Source: Desmodesmus armatus (taxonomy: Eukaryota > Chlorophyta > Chlorophyceae > Sphaeropleales > Scenedesmaceae). From it: a DNA stretch of 64,000 nt. The position numbers and the translations under genes were made by a program. Under the pieces are notes generated by a model, which was given only the letters and a program-made list of their open reading frames with translations, was not told the DNA's origin and did not search any database. Shown in pieces: positions 22,841 to 34,581 of the stretch; positions within the stretch are counted from its first letter, which is position 1, and each line of letters opens with the position of its first letter. The stretch lies in the NCBI GenBank assembly GCA_007449985.2, contig VIIQ02000094.1, positions 62,001-126,000 of the forward strand, given 5' to 3'.

Positions 22841-24465
22841 TAAGGCGACAAGTGCCCCCCCCCATTCTGAGGCGACAAGCGCCCCCTCCTGCCTCCCAAA
22901 AGTGCAATACTGGGGCAACAACCCCTTAACCCCTTGCAAGGTAAGCGAACCTGAGGCGACAAGCGCCCCCTCCTGCCTCCCAAAAGTGCAATACTGGGGC
23001 AACAACCCCTTAACCCCTTGCAAGGTAAGCGAACCTGAGGCGACAAGCGCCCCCTCCTGCCTCCCAAAAGTGCAATACTGGGGCAACAAGTGCCCCCTCC
23101 TTCCTCCCCCCCCCCCCCGATCCTGAGGCGACAAGCGCCCCCTCCTGCCTCCCCCGCAAAAGTGCAATACTGGGGCAACAAGTGCCCCCTCCTTCCTCCT
23201 CCCCCCCCCTCCTGAGGCGACAAGCGCCCCCTCTAACCCCTTGTAAGGTAAACGAACCTGAGGCGACAAGCGCCCCCTCCTGCCTCCCCCTAAAAGTGCG
23301 ATACTGGGGCAACAAGTGCCCCCTCCTTCCTCCCCCCCGATCCTGAGGCGACAAGCGCCCCCTCTAAACCCTTGTAAGGTAAACGAACCTGGAGCGACAA
23401 GCGCCCCCTCCTGCCTCCCCCTAAAAGTGCGATACTAGGGCAACAAGTGCCCCCTCCTTCCTCCACCCCCCCCCCCATCCTGAGGCGACAAGTGCCCCCT
23501 CCTTCCTCCCCCCCGATCCTGAGGCGACAAGCGCCCCTCTAAACCCTTGTAAGGTAAACGAACCTGGAGCGACAAGCGCCCCCTCCTGCCTCCCCCTAAA
23601 AGTGCGATACTAGGGCAACAAGTGCCCCCTCCTTTCCTTCCCCCCCCCCCCCCCGATCCTGAGGCGACAAGCGCCCCCTCCTGCCTCCCCCCAAAAGTGC
23701 GATACTGGGGCAACAAGTGCCCCCTCCTTCCTCCACCCCCCCCCCCATCCTGAGGCGACAAGCGCCCCCTCTTACCCTTGTAAGGTAAATGAACCTGAGG
23801 CGACAGGCGCCCCCTCCTGCCTCCCCCTAAAAGTGCAATACTGGGGCAACAAGTGCCCCCTCCTTCCTCCCCCCCCCCCCCAATCCTGAGGCGACATGCG
23901 CCCCCTCTAACCCCTTGTAGTAAGGTAACCGAACCTGAAGCGACAAGCGCCCCCTCCTGCCTCCCCCTGAAAGTGTAATACTGGGGCAACAAGTGCCCCC
24001 TCCTTCCTCCACCCCCCCCCCCCATCCTGAGGCGAAAAGCGCCCCCTCCTGCCTCCCCCGCAAAAGTGCAATACTGGGGCAACAAGTGCCCCCTCCTTCC
24101 TCCCCCCCCCCCCATCCTGAGGCGACAAGCGCCCCCTTTACCCCCTTGTAAGGTAAGCGAACCTGAGGCGACAAGCGCCCCCTCCTGCCTCCCCCTAAAA
24201 GTGCGATACTAGGGCAACAAGTGCCCCCTCCTTTCCTCCCCCCCCCCCCCCGATCCTGAGGCGACAAGCGCCCCCTCTAAACCCTTGTAAGGTAAACGAA
24301 CCTGGAGCGACAAGCCCCCCCTCCTGCCTCCCCCCAAAAGTGCGATACTGGGGCAACAAGTGCCCCCTCCTTCCTCCACCCCCCCCCCATCCTGAGGCGA
24401 CAAGCGCCCCCTTTAACCCCTTGTAAGGTAAACGAACCTGAGGCGACAGGCGCCCCCTCCTTCCT
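22841..24465. repeat. GC-rich composite minisatellite (type 1), module copy I
   Basis: Alternating blocks: GGCGACAAGCGCCCCCTC, AAAAGTGCAATACTGGGGCA, CAACAAGTGCCCCCTCCTTC, runs of C, and CCTTGTAAGGTAAACGAAC. Together these form higher-order units of roughly 150-170 bp, with two nearly identical shorter units at 22900-23070. The long reading frames on the minus strand come from the repeats and are not genes. Confidence 0.9.
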
Positions 24466-25165
24466 CCCACCCCCAGTTGACACCCGAGGCAACAAGTGCC
24501 CCCTCCTTCCTCCCACCCCCCAGTTGACACCGGGGCAACAAGTGCCCCCTCCTTCCTCCCACCCCCCAGTTGACACCCGGGGCAACAAGTGCCCCCTCCT
24601 TCCTCCCACCCCCCAGTTGACACCCGGGGCAACAAGTGCCCCCTCCTTCCTCCCACCCCCCAGTTGACACCCGGGGCAACAAGTGCCCCCTCCTTCCTCC
24701 CACCCCCCCAGTTGACACCCGAGGCGACAGGCGCCCCCTCCTTCCTCCCACCCCCAGTTGACACCCGAGGCAACAAGTGCCCCCTCCTTCCTCCCACCCC
24801 CAGTTGACACCCGAGGCAACAAGTGCCCCCTCCTTCCTCCCACCCCCCAGTTGACACCGGGGCGACAGGCGCCCCCTCCTTCCTCCCACCCCCCAGTTGA
24901 CACCCGAGGCAACAAGTGCCCCCTCCTTCCTCCCACCCCCCAGTTGACACCGGGGCAACAAGTGCTCCCTCCTTCCTCCCACCCCCCAGTTGACACCCGG
25001 GCAACAAGTGCCCCCTCCTTCCTCCCACCCCCAGTTGACACCCGGGGCAACAAGTGCCCCCTTCTTCCTCCCACCCCCCAGTTGACACCCGAGGCAACAA
25101 GTGCCCCCTTCTTCCTCCCACCCCCAGTTGACACCCGAGGCAACAAGTGCCCCCTGCTTCCTGCC
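24466..25165. repeat. 46/47-bp minisatellite, about 15 copies, module copy I (C-rich strand on plus)
   Basis: Unit in plus sense: CAGTTGACACCCGAGGCAAC, AAGTGCCCCCTCCTTCCTCC, CACCCCC. It is the reverse complement of the arrays at 40201-41375 and 45155-46210. Confidence 0.95.
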
Positions 25166-25960
25166 AGCACCCCTTGAAAGCAAGGTGTCCAGCAGTATTA
25201 CAGTAGTGAATCTGCGCACCTTCCACCCACTGCTTGTGTGGCTGTTTGCGCCATTAAGGGCTTTTTAGTTGTTAATGGGCGCAAACAGCACCCCACCTGA
25301 ACGCACTGCATGTCTTCCGCAGTCCCCAGCATCCTGCTTGCTCCAGTGCTGTGGCCCAGCTACTGCTCCTGCTCAGCCTGCTGCTACTGGCCTGGCGCTG
25401 AACTCATCGTGCTGAGCTAGCTCCAAAATATGTTTCGTGCTGTACCGTGAGCAACGCGGTGCCTTGGAAGCTGCGGAGGGGCCTGCTCGACGGAGCTGCT
25501 GTTGTGGTGTTCATGTCAGGATGCCTGCAAGCTGGACTTCAGCGGTCTGAAAGGGGTTGAGGGTGAAGTGACACTGCTTTGTGCGCAGCGAGAGGCCACC
25601 TGCTATGCAAGCTTGTCTATGTCAACAACGGACAGTAGGGTGAAACTAGAGGAGAAAAACTGATAATGACCCTTCAAAACTGAAGAAATACGGAAGAACT
25701 CTGCAGCAAACTCTGGCCAGACTAGGATTGCGGGCCTGCTTTAAGCCTGCCCGCAGAAGATGTACAGTCGAAGGGACACAATAACGAGTGCCATTCGAGA
25801 AGTCAAGCTCCAAGCTCCTGTACCTGCAGATGTTTTTATGTGAGTTCAGCGAGTATTGGGGTGCATGTCTAGAGAATGCAGGTCCGGAAGTTGAACGGGT
25901 AGCAGAACGGGACAGGGCAACAACACACGGCTGGGGCTGCAAAAAGGATATTAAAATAAT
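25166..25960. other. Module flank, copy I (empty site for the LINE)
   Basis: Reverse-complement relative of 39784-40200 plus 37895-38111. It contains a hydrophobic segment on plus after an AG at about 25321 (AQLLLLLSLLLLAWR then stop), also present on the minus strand of copy II. It also contains the block GCGAGAGGCCACCT, the site (about 25625-25650) that in copy II is split by a LINE, and an imperfect hairpin at about 25731-25757 (TGCGGGC...GCCCGCA). No intact gene. Confidence 0.6.
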
Positions 25961-26488
25961 CTAAATGCATGCGACATGAGCGGTTTGTTTAGCCAAGGGG
26001 TTGTGGTGCTGGTGCCCAAGCCTGGCCTGCTGTTGAGTCCCAGCCTCAAGGGCAAGGCCTGTTTCTGGAAGCTCTCAAAACTCTTACGGCTAGACAGACA
26101 CTGTGATCAAGCCGAAAATCACCCTTCATCACCCTGGTGCCGCTCCCACACACCTGCCTGCCTGACACATTGTGACAGTGTACTCTGCAAGAGAACACCG
26201 ACAGAATCTGATGCAACCACGCCCACAAGGATCAATATGGGCACGATGTCCCTTGCATGCACCTTGATCATGCAATGCACAGCGTGGTGCTCAAGACCAG
26301 CTGGCAACACTGAGTGGACCCTAACACCGCTGCAGCTGGAAAACACTGTGTGGACCCGCTGCTTGTTATTGCTGTCGCACCCGCTCACTGACACAGCAGT
26401 TTCAGCAGCAACAGCCTGTCAGCCAAGCTGTGGGTATACTTGCGAATTGCTGCCACGCTCATCCCACCTGCCACAAGCGCCTCATAAC

Positions 26489-26522
<34 letters not shown>

Positions 26523-27688
26523 CACATGTGTATACCTGTTGCAGCGCCAGGGTTTTTTGGAGTGGTGCTCTGCACGCTGTGTCACCAACCACTTGGCCAG
26601 AGTGATGAGAGTACACTTCACCACTGATGTGACCACAGGGTTCGAATCCTACCCGGAGCATAAGAGCTGATTTCCTCTAGGGGTTGTCGATACGTCAAGC
26701 ACAAAGCACTCTGGCAGGCGGCAAGGTTGCCGGAGTCGCCCTAATAAGGTGGGGCGAGTGTTGCATGAATCCTGAGATAGGGCCGTGAGCACCCGCGGTA
26801 AGCCTCATGCAACATTGGCTGGCATGGTGTCAAGGCGGGCATGAGCTCTTGAGCTTCATAGCTGCAGGTGTAACTTTGATTTGATTTGATTTGAAGGCGC
26901 TGATGTTATTCTGGCTCGCGTGGGCAAGCAAAGACAACACAGCCGCAAGACGGTTGCTTCCAGACCCGGTCCCCTGGCATGAACAGCAAGTGGCCGCGCA
27001 TGAACAGCATGAACAGCAAGTGGCAGGAGCTTGGTCCAGGTGTGACAACATCAGCCCCAGTTGCCGGTCAATCACAGACTTCACCCTGGTGGTGTCTCAA
27101 TTGGCAGGTTGACAAGGACTGGCAGGCTGGGGTGCCTCAAGGACTGTGTGTGCAACAACAATTTGCAGTACACCCAACCGGGTAGACAGCAATGCAGGTA
27201 TGCTAGCATCATATCCACTCAGCACTCAGGAGTGATTGGTTTGCAACCGGCGCAGATGTGGATGTGAATGGCTGTCAGTCTCCAGCACTGCACAGCACGC
27301 CACAGCACGGTGCAGATTGCGAACCCTCAGCCTGCAGTCAGGGGTGGCCGGCAATTAATTGGTGCTTAGTGGTGATTTCTGTTGCTTCTTGGCTGGAAGA
27401 GGCCCACATTACTACATCTGTGCTGCATTGTACTTGCAGTCCTGCCCATGAGTCACCCGTTGGGGTTTTGCCTGGCGGGTCCTGGACAGCTTTTCATTCA
27501 GCACCAATAACATCAAAACATTCAAAGTCTAAATCTGCTCCTGATCCCTCGAGCGAGCCCTGCCAAGCCCGATACGCTTACGACACAGCTGATCTGACTG
27601 GGTTCTCTTCCGTTTTCTTCGCTGCAGCACCCGCCAGACGTCTGCATGCCTCCAACTCATCACGTGCACCGCCGCCAGTAGATCCATC
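25961..27688. other. Intergenic upstream of the kinase gene, with a SINE candidate
   Basis: Contains a CAG tract at 26490-26521 and the SINE-like element at 26585-26895. The last few hundred bases should hold the kinase promoter. No exon supported. Confidence 0.35.
26585..26895 (+). mobile_element. Candidate tRNA-related SINE
   Basis: A box-A-like stretch (TGGCCAGAGTGATGAG, from about 26599) is followed about 42 bases later by a perfect box B core (GGTTCGAATCC, 26639-26649), about 200 bases of unique body, and a tail of TTTGA repeats (TTTGATTTGATTTGATTTGA) ending at about 26895. RNA polymerase III boxes plus a short tandem tail are the hallmarks of a SINE. No cloverleaf acceptor stem or clear target-site duplication was found. 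Confidence 0.45.
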
Positions 27689-29445
27689 ATGGTTCTGCCG
27701 CTGCCGCAAGGCATGCAGGCCTACAGGCCCACCTCAGATGGGTTGCCTGCCAGCGATGCCCTGAAGCCCCTCAACCGCCATCCCCCTACCTGGTTCATCG
27801 CTGACGTTGGAGAAAACGACCTCGCACACTTCACCAAATACAACACCTACCAGAAGGACTTGGTGCAGGACCAGCAGATGCAGCTGCACTACTTTGCTGT
27901 CCATGGATCAGGCTCGGACCGCAAGGTATATGTGGGGTGAGTCTATTGCTGCCGCTGTGTTTGCATTACCAGTTTCAGCTGCTAGATCCGCCGAATGGCA
28001 TGAGCTGCCCCTATAGCTGCCCCACTAGCTGGTGGTCCCACGACAGCCCCTTGCTTGTGGTGCGCTGTGCTCCGCGCAGGCCTGGCTTTGACCCCCACAC
28101 GGCAGACATCGCAGCTGCCAAGCGCGCCAGCAAGAGCATTGTCACTGACTACCTGATGCAGCTAGGAGGGCAAGATCAACTGCAGGAGTCCAGGGGGCGC
28201 TCCATGCACTCCAGGCGCCACTCTGTTGGCGCTGCAGGTCAGTGCTGCACACAGTGCTGGGCCCCCTGATGTAATGACTCTGCTGTGCTGGGCTAGCCGG
28301 TGGTATGCGGCCCACTTGTTTGGCTGCAACAGACAGTGTATGGCCCTGCACACACGTGCGTCCCTGCTTTGACAGCACTCAAGGCCGTGCTGGACTCAGC
28401 ATGTCCTGGACTCAGCATGTCCAGCACACGGTAGGCATGGAAATCATTCCACGCGCGTGCAGGTGCCTGTCCAGCACTCTAGACTTAACAGCATGCTGGT
28501 CCAGCGCTCCATCAACTTCATTGCATGCTTGTGCATGTCCAGCACTCTATGCTTTTCACTGCATGCTTGTTCGCGGGCTTGTCCAGCACTCTGTGTCTTT
28601 TACCATATGCTTGTGCGCGCGTATGTCCAGCACTCTGTGGTTTCACTGCATGCTTGTGCGCATGCATGCCAGCACTCTGTGGTTTGTACTGCAAGCGTGT
28701 GCGCGCGCATGTCCAACACTCTGTGGTTTTGTCCTGCAAGCGTGTGCGCGCGCATGTCCAGCACTCTGTTGTTTTGTCCTGCAAGCATGTGCACGCGCAT
28801 GTCCAGCACTCCGTGGGTTTTATTGCATGCTTGTGCGCGTGCATGTCTAGCACTCTATGGGTTTTCCTGCAAGCGTGTGCGCGCGCATGTCCAGCGTTCT
28901 GTGGTTTTCCTGCATGCTTGTGCGCGCGCATGTCCAGCACTCTGTGGTTTTTCCTGCAAGCGTGTGCGCGCATGTCCAGCGTTCTGTAGGTGTGTGGACT
29001 TCAGCACATGGCATGCTGACAGCATCCTCACTTGTCCTGAGTCTAGCTGTCTCAACTGATCGTACTAGTACGCTGACCTATGAGTGTCAAACATCCACCT
29101 GTGTGGTGAATGTGCATGCATAGGGTTTGACAAGATGCCTGGTCCTATCTGCACCTGCCTTCTTCTTCTGCCTCCCTTGATTCTAGCCTTTGCCTGGCGT
29201 ACGTCACATCAAAGCATTGATGCCAATCACCTGCTCAAGCGATCCAGCTGTGCTTCTCTTCTCCTGCCCGTGCTGCCCATGCCGCTCACTGCACCCGCAT
29301 GCAGGACTCGGCCTGCAGCATGCAGGCGTCAGCAAATCACCGCGCAGCCAGAGCCCTCGCTCCCAGACCCCAACTGGCAGCCGCAACCGTGCTGGTGCAC
29401 GTGCCCACAGCCAGTCCCGCATGGGCACACAGCCAGCAGCAGTGT

Positions 29446-29483
<38 letters not shown>

Positions 29484-32400
29484 GCCATGGGTGGTGGGCT
29501 GCAGGGCAACTGGCAAGGGCACTGGTCGGGCCTTGCTGCACAGCATGCTACTACTTCAGCACCAACCAGCCCCGCTGGCCCCCAGTCCTACAGCTTTGGC
29601 TCGGCGCCTGCGCCGGTGCAGGCGCTGCCTGGCCAATCCCCAACCCACCCAAGCACTGCAACACACATTGCAGGATTGCACCTGCTCCAGCAACAGCAGC
29701 AGGAGGCTGGCAGCAACAGCAGCATGGCAAGCCCTGGCGCTGCTGTGCGTGTGCACTCCTCCAGCTTGCCGTCAAGTCCCTCAACAGCAGCTGCAGCACT
29801 GCAGCAGCAGCGCCCTTTGCTGCAGCACAGGCTGCAGCGTAGCAGCAGCTGTGCCAGTGGCTTTCATATGCCAGTGGGCCCAGGTGGCACCATTCAGCCA
29901 CACAGTGCTGCCATGGGGGCGCCAGCCAGCTGTGACATGGGCGCAGGTGCGGCCTACGCATCCGCAGCCCCCAGCACGCTGGGCGCAGAGCACCTGGGTT
30001 ACGGCATGCCCGCAGCTTCAATGCCACCATCATCACAACAGGGGCCACAGCAGGGGGCACAGCAGCAACAGTGGGATATTGCAGCACGGAGCCAGCCTTT
30101 GCCCTCCAGCCACTCTGGCAGCATCCCTCCCTTTGCCATGGCAGGCTTGCAGGGCGCAGGCCACAGCACACAGTATACTGCAGGGGTGGGTCAGCTGCAA
30201 CAGCAGCAGCAGCAGCAGCCACCTGACTGTCAGCGGGACGGTCAGCAGAGGTATGGGGATGGTCAGCCGTATAAGCAGCAGGGCTGTGTGCCAGCAGCCC
30301 AGGGTGGCACTGCAGGCCTGGCACTGCTGCCGGCTATGCTGCAGCAGGAGCAGCAGCAGCAGCCGCAGCAGTGGTGGGCACCACCTGGGCATGGGGTGCG
30401 TGCTGCAGACACAGCTGCTCAGCAGCCCAGCTGTGTGCCTGCACAGAGTGAGGCTGGTGCTTCTGGGGTGCCGCCTGTGCAGCACAACCTGCTGCCTGCT
30501 GCAGCTGCTGGGCCCCATGGCACACTGCTGCCTGGAAACCTGCAGCAAGGCACAGCACAGCTGGGCTATGGCTGTACGGCTGTGGCCTACCCAATCCAGG
30601 ACGTTGGTGAGGGCCACAACCAGGCCTACATGCAGCAGCAGCAGCAGGAGTGCTACCCGCACCAGTATGCCCCACAGACCCAGCAGCACCAGCAGCACTA
30701 CAGTGAGCACCAGTGGCAGCAGCAGCACCATCAGCAGCCATGCCCACAGCAGCACGAGCAGCCCTACCAGGGCTCATACTACCAGCAGGAGCAGCAGCAG
30801 CACCAGCAGCAGGGTGCACATGAGGAGGTGCAGTATCAGTATGGCTCAGTGTCGGTGATGAGTGACACGCCGCTGGATGTGTGGCAAGCAGGCCGCATGT
30901 CTGAGCAGCTGCAGTCCCTGTCTGTGTCACGCAGGCATGCAGCAGTTGGCCACCACCAGCAGCAGCAGCAGCATGTCAGCTTTGCTGTTGCCGCGTCAGG
31001 CGCGGGTGCCCAGGACCCCCGCACCGGCACTGTGCCGTGGCAGCAGCGGCAGCATCCACACTTGCTGCCCTCAGCAACCACTGACCTGGGTGCGGATGGT
31101 GATGGTGGGGACGGCAACCTGCTGGGCCTTCTGGCGGCACCTGCCAACCAGATGGGCTCGTCCCAGCAGTTGTCCGGCTGGAACGGTGATGGACCCAGCA
31201 GCTTTGCGACTCCTCCTGGACCCAGTGCCAACAGCAGCGGCCTGCAGCTGTCAGCACCAGGGTCCTCTGCCGGCCTCAGCGCTGAAGCGGCTGCCTATGT
31301 GCAGCAGCAGCAGCAGCAGGAGCGGTACCGCACCCGCACACACCACAGGACCAGCAGCAGCAGCAGCAGCATGTTGAGCACCAGTGGCAGCAGCAGCAAC
31401 AACTATACCCACAGCAGCATGAGCAGCCCTACGAGGAGTCGTACCAGCAGCAGCAACACCACTACCACCACCAACAGCAGCAGCAGGGTGCACATGAGGA
31501 GTTTCAGTATGCCTCAGTGTCAGTGATGAGTGACACGCCGCTGGATGTGTTGCAAGCAGGCATGTCCGAGCAGCTGCAGTCCCTTTCTGTATCACAAAGG
31601 CAGGTAGCAGATGGCCAGCAACAGCAGCAGCACGGCAGCTTTGCTGCTGCCGCTGCAGGCGAGGGTGCGCAGGACCCGTACACCGCCACTTTGTCATGGC
31701 AGCAGCGGCAGCAGCCACACTTGCTGCCGTCAGCAACCACTGCCCCCAGTGCTGATGGTGATGGTGGGGATGGCGACCAGCTGGGCCTGCTGGCGGCAGC
31801 TGGCAACCAGATGGGCTCGTCCCAGCAGCTGTCCGGCTGGAGGGGTGATGGACCCAGCAGCTTTGCGACTCCTCCTGGACCCAGTGCCAACAGCAGCGGC
31901 CTGCAGCAGTCAGCACCCGGATCCTCTGCCGGCCTCAGCTCGCGTGAAGCGGCTGGCCAGCTGATGCTGCTCAACCAGCAGCCGCAGGGGTTTTTCGCAA
32001 CCACATTGAACAGGTTGGTGGCTCAGTACCAGGGAGGGAGCCAGGAACAGGTGGCACAGCAGCTCCTACATGCTGCAGCACTGCTGCAGCATGACAGCAG
32101 GCACTATGGTGCTGCAGCAGCTGCTAGAAGCAAGGCGGCAGAATACAGCGAGGGGGCAGTAGAGCAGCAGGGCGTGGGGCCGCTGCCCCAACAGTTCTAC
32201 TCCGTGTTCAACCGCTGCTATCAGGACTACGCCCTGTGGAATGCTGCCTTGCACATGGAAATAGTCATGCAGGGGGAAGATCAGGCGCGGCTGGGTCATG
32301 GGGAGACAGGTGTTCTGCAGCTGGCAGCGTCTCAGCAGCGGCAGCAGCAAGTGGGTGGCAGGGAGCTGCAGCAGCTGGTGGCCATGTGCAATGAATCCCT

Positions 32401-34581
32401 GTCGCGCCACCAAAGCCAGCAGCAACAGCAGCAGCAGGGTGGTGCGCATGGGCAGGGTCTGACAGCCCTGTTGGCAGCCACTGGGGTTGACGAGCTGCAG
32501 CTGCTGCAAGGTGGGGAGGGGGGTGATTACCTGGGGGGCAACGCGCTGCCCGTGCACTCTTCCGCGGGCACTGCAAGTGGTGGGGCTGGTTGGGAGCGGC
32601 TGCAGCTTGCCGCTGTTGCCAGCCGGGCGCCGCTGGGTGAGCTGCAAGGCCCTGTTGATGATGAGGCGGCCGCACAGACAGCACAGGAGCTGCAGCGGGC
32701 CGCAGCAGCTGGGAGCGCCCGGGGTGTGGACCCGCGCGCTGCTGTCATAGACTCAGCAGTCCTCACGGATGTGCTAGAGGGGCTGCGACGTGGTGAGCAG
32801 AGGAGGCAGGCAGCTGACAGCCTGACAAAGCTGACTGGGGTCATCCAGCAGCACGCAGACCGCAGCCAGCAGGATGTTGCCACAGCAGCAGCCGAGGTCA
32901 TGCTGCACGTCATCTCGGCAGTCGAGGAGCGCATGGCCTCAGCCGCTAGCGCCCAGCAGTCCTCCCAGAGGGGTACAACCCTGCCAGCGCTGTGGCTGGC
33001 CGCTGACTTGCAGCACGTGGAGGCGCCCATTCTGGGCGTGCTCGAGATGCTGAAGCAGCTGTTGCAGCCTCATGTGGTGTGCCAGCCTGGCACGCAGCAG
33101 CAGCAGCAGCAGGAACAGGTCGCTGCTGGGTGCGTGTTCAGCCTGCGCAGCCTGACCTTCCGCAGCAGGCAGCAGTGTGCAGGCGATGAGGTGCTGATCG
33201 GCTTCAGCTGCGGCCAGCAGTTGGGCAGCGGGGTCAGCGGGAAAGTCATCAAGGCAACTGTGATCGCTGCACAGTTTCTGGGCGAACCAGCAGCTGCTGG
33301 CAGCAGCAGCAGCATGGGCTTTGAGTCTCACGTCCTCAGGCCAGGCGTGACCATGGCCGCTAAGATTGTGAAATGTCAGCAGCCGGCCAACCTGCCTGCC
33401 GTGCTGCGTTCTGTGGCGCAAGAGGCTGAGGTGCACCGCCTCATGCAGGAGTGCGGCAACGACTGCCTGCGCTGCTATGGCTGGGGCAGCATCACCCTCG
33501 AGGGCCACACGCACGGTTTGCTGCTGCTGGAGCTGGCAGCAGCAGACCTCACTGCCCTGTTCAAGTTCCCCCGCCAGCTGCAGCCCGCACCGCTCACGTT
33601 CACCTTCATGTGTCTGGACCCTGCTGCCGTGCACCGCATTGTGCGCAAGGTCGGGGGCCAGCTGTGGAAGATGCATCGCGCGAATGTGTTTCATGGTGAG
33701 TAAGGGCTTTGAGTTAGTTCAGGAGCCGCACAGTTGTCAGGGACACCATGTTGTCTTGCTGCACAGGCAGCCTCAGTGCCGTGCTGATGGCAGCGCAGGG
33801 TGTCTGCTTCTGTCATGTGTCTCCGGCACACTGGTCTTGCCAACACAGCAAGTGGTAGTGTTTGGAGTGTAACTGCAAGCACCATGCCCGAGTCAGTGCG
33901 GCTGGGAGCAGTGTTCGTGCGGGTGCTGGGGCTGGGTCAGGCGCCACCTTGCAATGTCTGCAGGGCTTGGATGACGCCATCATCATAAGGTCACTTTTGG
34001 CACACCATTTATGTATGCGCTGCTGCTGCTACTGCTGCTGTTGCTGCAGGTGACGTGAAGTGCGGCAATGTCATGCTGCGCGGCAGCATCTTTGATGCGG
34101 ACCCAGCGCTCAGCGACTTTGGCTGGGCCAAGGTCATGCTGGGCGCTGGCGACTTCATGCGCGGTCCAGCCGGCACAGTCAAGTACGCAGCGCCTGAGCA
34201 GCAGGGGCAGGGGCCGCAGAAGCTGCTGAAGCAGGACTGCTCAGTAGACACGCACTGCCTTGTGATGCTGATGCTGGAGCTGTCTAACGGTGGCCTGCCC
34301 TACCCGCTGGTGCAGCTGATTGCTGCAGGGGACGTGCAGGCCATGCTGAACTGGATCTTCAACCCAGGCAGCGACTTCATGGACCCCACTAGCCCCGCGC
34401 TGCTGCCCACTGCTGCTCGGGACTTTGTCCTGTGGGGCTGCGGCCCGCGAGTGAGCGCCCCTCACTGGCCGAGGGCTGGGACAAGGACAGCAGGAACCAC
34501 TGCCCGTACCTGATGTCGGCAGAGTTCCCTCCTAACCCCAACAGCTGCAGCGACCCTGACGGGACCCCCATCCACTTTTAG
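27689..34581 (+). CDS. Giant Gln-rich protein kinase
   Basis: Exons 27689-27936, 28080-28237, 29305-33695, 34050-34581; the summed length becomes a whole number of codons (about 1776 residues) if two single missing bases are allowed. N-terminal exons (AYRPTSDGLPAS, PGFDPHTADIAAAKRASKS) match nothing I know. Exon 3 is a long Gln/Ser/Ala-rich low-complexity region with a 668-bp internal duplication, then a helical region. The kinase domain occupies about residues 1435-1770: Gly loop GQQLGSGVSGKV, Lys in TMAAKIVK, Glu in EAEVH, catalytic loop FHGDVKCGNVML (split by the last intron), SDFGWAKV, AAPEQQ, and SERPS near the end. Frame breaks: near 31335 (TACC where the duplicate has TACCC) and near 34436-34455. 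The normal end is NPNSCSDPDGTPIHF then TAG; the unshifted frame would stop at 34513. Ser/Thr kinase likely; targets unknown. Confidence 0.8.
28490..28990 (+). repeat. 44-bp minisatellite in kinase intron 2, about 11 copies
   Basis: Core CATGTCCAGCACTCTGTGGT followed by CTGCA(A/T)GC and alternating GTGCGCGCG; spacing of the core is 42-45 bp from about 28533 to 28971. The alternating purine-pyrimidine GCGCGC part could adopt Z-DNA. Confidence 0.9.
30632..31950 (+). repeat. 668-bp tandem duplication inside the kinase coding region
   Basis: The block encoding MSDTPLDV, MSEQLQSLSVS, WQQRQ..HLLPSATT, GDGGDG and GDGPSSFATPPGPSANSS occurs at about 30856-31285 and 31524-31945; matching points are 668 bp apart. 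Because 668 is one less than a multiple of three, the copies lie in different frames. Confidence 0.9.

Noticed and set aside
23435..25226. Minus-strand Gly/Arg-rich frames of up to 343 codons as genes
   Set aside because: They are translations of the type 1 and 47-bp arrays.
26580..26656. A tRNA gene around GGTTCGAATCC
   Set aside because: Only a T-loop-like box is good; the T stem is weak and no matching acceptor stem exists. Kept as a SINE candidate instead.
28490..28990. CRISPR array
   Set aside because: The 44-bp units vary continuously and have no constant repeat/variable spacer pattern; the genome is eukaryotic.
29204..31257. Other-frame and minus-strand frames in the kinase Gln-rich region
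   Set aside because: CAG repeats are open in several frames; only one frame joins neighbouring exons in phase and leads to the kinase domain.
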